From: Eutreptiella sp. 'Long Island Sound 2002'
Taxonomy: Eukaryota; Euglenozoa; Euglenophyceae; Eutreptiales; Eutreptiaceae
Direction of reading: 5' to 3'
Length of the DNA stretch: 64,000 nt
NCBI GenBank assembly: GCA_964036045.1
Contig: OZ038382.1
Span: 39,696,090-39,760,089, forward strand
A program made the translations under genes and the position numbers. Shown here piece by piece: positions 60,701 through 64,000 of this stretch; position 1 is the stretch's first letter; every line of letters begins with the position of its first letter. The notes beneath the pieces were generated by a model. That model searched no databases. It saw nothing but the letters and a program-made list of their open reading frames with translations, and was not told the origin of the DNA.

Positions 60701-63700
60701 CCTCAAGCCAAGGCATGGCTGGCTTGGCTTGGCATGGTATGGTATGGTATGGCTTGGTGCGAGAGCCAGGTGCTTTCATAATGAAGTGCGGTGATACCTG
60801 CCGACACAATATCTCAAAATTGAATTCGGGACTTTTTGTCAAGTTATTGCAGCTCCCCATTCAGGGTTCCGGGAAGGCATCAGACGACAATTTAGAAGGG
60901 GCATGTTCCATATTTTTGCAAAAAAGTTTCATTTTGGTACGCCACATTTATTGGATTTTCAGGGTGCTGCGTGGTGGTTGGCTAGGCTGTACGCGTGCTT
61001 TCGTAAAGTGGCACCTTTGGCCCTACCCGTTGAAGTTTTCGCTCTGGTCCACTGCCACCACACACCCACACTGCCATTGCACCCCCCGCCACCCCCGCGC
61101 GCGCGCTCGCTCGCCTCGTCTCGTCAAGCCAAGGCATGGCTGGCTTGGCTTGGCATGGTATGGTATGGTATGGCTTGGTGCAAGAGCCAGGTGCTTTCAT
61201 AATGAAGTGCGGTGATACCTGCCGACACAATATATCAAAATTGAATTCGGGACTTTTTGTCCAGTTATTGCAGCTCCCCCTTCAGGGTTCCGGGAAGGCA
61301 TTAGACGACAATTTAGAAGGGGCATGTTCCATATTTTTGCAAAAAAGTTTCATTTTGGTACGCCACATTTATTTGATTTTCAGGTTGCTGCGTGGTGGTT
61401 GGCTAGGCTGTACGCGTGCTTTCGTAAAGTGGCACCTTTGGCCCTACCCGTTGAAGTTTTCGCTTTGGTCCACTGCCACCACACACCCACACTGCCATTG
61501 CACCCCCCGCCACCCCCGCGCGCGCGCCCGCTCGCCTCGTCTCGTCAAGCCAAGGCATGGCTGGCTTGGCTTGGCATGGTATGGTATGGTATGGCTTGGT
61601 GCGAGAGCCAGGTGCTTTCATAATGAAGTGCGCTGATACCTGCCGACACAATATCTCAAAATTGATTTCGGGACTTTTTGTCAAGTTATTGCAGCTCCCC
61701 CTTCAGGGTTCCGGGAAGGCATTAGACGACAATTTAGAAGGGGCAAGTTCCATATTTTTGCAAAACAGTTTCATTTTGGTACGCCACATTTATTGGATTT
61801 TCAGGTTGCTGCATGGTGGTTGGCTAGGCTGTACGCGTGCTTTCGTAAAGTGGCACCTTTGGCCCTACCCGTTGAAGTTTTCGCTTTGGTCCACTGCCAC
61901 CACACACCCACACTGCCATTGCACCCCCAGCCACCCCCGCGCGCGCGCTTGCTCGCCTCGTCTCGTCAAGCCAAGGCATGGCTGGCTTGGCTTGGCATGG
62001 TATGGTATGGTATGGCTTGGTGCGAGAGCCAGGTGCTTTCATAATGAAGTGCGGTGATACCTGCCGACACAATATCTCAAAATTGAATTCGGGACTTTTT
62101 GTCAAGTTATTGCAGCTCCCCCTTCAGGGTTCCGGGAAGGCATTAGACGACAATTTAGAAGGGGCATGTTCCATATTTTTGCAAAAAAGTTTCACTTTGG
62201 TACGCCACATTTATTGGATCTTCAGGTTGCTGCGTGGTGGTTGGCTAGGCTGTACGCGTGCTTTCGTAAAGTGGCACCTTTGGCCCTACCCGTTGAAGTT
62301 TTCGCTCTGGTCCACTGCCACCACACACCCACACTGCCATTGCACCCCCCGCCACCCCCGCGCGCGCGCTCGCTCGCCTCGTCTCGTCAAGCCAAGGCAT
62401 GGCTGGCTTGGCTTGGCATGGTATGGTATGGTATGGCTTGGTGCGAGAGCGAGGTGCTTTCATAATGTATTACGGTGATACCTGCCGACACAATATCTCA
62501 AAATTGAATTCGGGACTTTTTGTCCAGTTATTGCAGCTCCCCCTTTGGGGTTCCGGGAAGGATTAGACGACAATTTAGAAGGGGCATGTTCCATATTTTT
62601 GCAAAAAAGTTTCATTTTGGTACGCCACATTTATTGGATTTTCAGGTTGCTGCGTGGTGGTTGGCTAGGCTGTACGCGTGCTTTCGTAAAGTGGCACCTT
62701 TGGCCCTACCCGTTGAAGTTTTCGCTTTGGTCCACTGCCACCACACACCCACACTGCCATTGCACCCCCCGCCACCCCCGCGCGCGCGCTCGCTCGCCTC
62801 GTTACGTCAAGCCAAGGCATGGCTGGCTTGGCTTGGTCTGGTATGGTATGGTATGGCTTGGTGCGAGAGCCAGGTGCTTTCATAATGAAATGCGGTGATA
62901 CCTGCCGACACAATATCTCAAAATTAAAATCTGGACTTTTTGTCAAGTTATTGCAGCTCCCCCTTCAGGGTTCCGGGAAGGCATTAGACTACAATTTAGA
63001 AGGGGCATGTTCCATATTTTTGCAAAACAGTTTCATTTTGGTACGCCACATTTATTGGATTTTCAGGTTGCTGCGTGGTGGTTGGCTAGGCTGTACACGT
63101 GCTTTCGTAAAGTGGCACCTTTGGCCCTACCCGTTGAAGTTTTCGCTTTGGTCCACTGCCACCACACACCCACACTGCCATTGCACCCCCCGCCACCCCC
63201 GCGCGCGCGCTTGCTCGCCTCGTCTCGTCAAGCCAAGGCATGGCTGGCTTGGCTTGGCATGGTATGGTATGGTATGGCTTGGTGCGAGAGCCAGGTGCTT
63301 TCATAATGAAGTGCGGTGATACCTGCCGACACAATATCTCAAAATTGAATTCGGGACTTTTTGTCAAGTTATTGCAGCTCCCCCTTCAGGGTTCCGGGAA
63401 GGCATTAGGCGACAATTTAGAAGGGGCATGTTCCATTTTTTTGCAAAAAAGTTTCATTTTGGTACGCCACATTTATTGGATTTTCAGGTTGCTGCGTGGT
63501 GGTTGGCTAGGCTGTACGCGTGCTTTCGTAAAGTGGCACCTTTGGCCCTACCCGTTGAAGTTTTCGCTTTGGTCCACTGCCACCACACACCCACAGTGCC
63601 ATTGCACCCCCCGCCACCCCCGCGCGCGCGCTTGCTCGCCTCGTCTCGTCAAGCCAAGGCATGGCTGGCTTGGCTTGGCATGGTATGGTATGGTATGGCT

Positions 63701-64000
63701 TGGTGCGAGAGCCAGGTGCTTTCATAATGAAGTGCGGTGATACCTGCCGACACAATATCTCAAAATTGAATTCGGGACTTTTTGTCAAGTTATTGCAGCT
63801 CCCCCTTCAGGGTTCCGGGAAGGCATTAGACGACAATTTAGAAGGGGCATGTTCCATATTTTTGCAAAAAAGTTTCATTTTGGTACGCCACATTTATTGG
63901 ATTTTCAGGTTGCTGCGTGGTGGTTGGCTAGGCTGTACGCGTGCTTTCGTAAAGTGGCACCTTTGGCCCTACCCGTTGAAGTTTTCGCTCTGGTCCACTG
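57768..64000 (+). repeat. Three-unit higher-order series (1263-bp period), about five rounds
   Basis: Unit starts: 57768, 58189, 58610, 59031, 59452, 59873, 60294, 60715, 61136, 61557, 61978, 62399, 62819, 63240, 63661 (cut by the window end). GCAAAACAG occurs at 57971, 59234, 60497, 61760 and 63022, that is every 1263, 1263, 1263 and 1262 bp. The same units carry CTTGCTCG in the CG block. Second-position units at 58189 and 59452 share GCGCGTGCGC; later rounds do not. The unit at 63240 also has CTTGCTCG but not CAAAACAG. Third-position units vary, so the series is partly eroded. Confidence 0.82.
62399..62818 (+). repeat. Locally divergent unit
   Basis: This unit carries a cluster of private changes: GAGCGAGGTG (62447), ATAATGTATTACGG (62463), GTCCAGTTATTG (62522), CTTTGGGGTTCC (62543), loss of one base in GGAAGGATTAGACG (near 62560) and CTCGTTACGTC (near 62799). 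It is among the least typical units of the window, yet it is intact and 420 bp long. Confidence 0.75.

Larger units (their letters stand above)
1..64000 (+). repeat. 421-bp tandem satellite array, about 152 units, open at both ends
   Basis: The same sequence recurs head to tail without interruption. Starts of the conserved ATGGCTGGC word run from 25 to 63661, nearly always 421 bp apart. Other spacings are 417, 420, 422-426, 428 and 431 bp, caused by small indels at a few fixed places in the unit. No unit is inverted and no foreign insertion is present. Bases 1-24 are the end of a unit and 63661-64000 is a truncated last unit, so the array is longer than the window. Function is unknown. Homogenisation by unequal exchange or gene conversion is the usual explanation for such an array and is inferred here. 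The species and chromosomal place cannot be read from this sequence. Confidence 0.99.

Noticed and set aside
1-64000. Hundreds of open reading frames of 60-730 codons on both strands, read as a protein family
   Set aside because: All are the same repeat read in different frames. Frames on both strands overlap fully, stops occur freely in some units, the frame shifts by one at each 421-bp unit, and changes look equally frequent in all codon positions.
1-64000. CRISPR-like direct repeats with spacers
   Set aside because: The full 421-bp unit is conserved, with no variable spacers and no cas-like genes.
1-64000. rDNA intergenic spacer or rRNA gene array
   Set aside because: No rRNA-like sequence occurs anywhere in 64 kb, and an intergenic spacer would be interrupted by coding units. 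Membership in a giant spacer cannot be excluded from this window alone.

Overview
The whole window is one uninterrupted block of tandemly repeated satellite DNA. I see no gene, RNA gene, transposon, CRISPR array or single-copy flank. The unit is about 421 bp and is repeated head to tail on the + strand from base 1 to base 64000. I place 152 unit starts, taking the first base of the conserved ATGGCTGGC as position 1, from 25 to 63661; the mean spacing is 421.4 bp. Both ends of the window fall inside a unit, so the array continues on both sides. By eye most units differ from the common form at only a few positions.

A homogeneous eukaryotic satellite of this length, with nested higher-order repeats, is typical of centromeric, pericentromeric, subtelomeric or sex-chromosome heterochromatin in animals, plants and some protists. 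I do not recognise the unit as a named satellite and cannot assign a species. Its consensus has no CENP-B box core on either strand.

Unit anatomy (reference unit 4670-5090; 52% G+C and 21 CpG by hand count): a GG-rich TGGYW tract ending in three TGGTA pentamers; a middle part with an EcoRI site; an AT-rich part around the 12-bp palindrome TTTTTGCAAAAA; a mixed part with an MluI site; and a C-rich block running into an alternating (CG)n tract. Length variation comes mainly from the TGGTA tract (2 to 5 copies, 5-bp steps) and the C/CG block (1-2 bp steps).

Layout: dimeric alternation at 0-3 kb and 5-7.7 kb; 847-bp dimers at 3.4-5.1 kb; a trimer duplication at 8.0-10.5 kb; plain units to 13.5 kb; a diverged 5-unit duplication at 13.5-17.7 kb; a near-perfect 2106-bp 5-unit duplication at 18.7-22.9 kb; an apparently perfect 1273-bp 3-unit duplication at 23.0-25.5 kb; a third, altered version of the 5-unit series at 25.3-28 kb; units with a 4-copy TGGTA tract at 28-35.4 kb; a 1689/1691-bp 4-unit duplication at 37.9-41.3 kb; an 11-unit (4631/4632-bp) duplication at 45.7-54.5 kb; and a decaying 3-unit (1263-bp) series from 57.8 kb to the end. 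The array is therefore a mosaic of local amplifications of different age and unit number.

Many long open frames exist in all frames. They follow from unit-length arithmetic and are not treated as genes. No promoter, terminator or origin could be supported.
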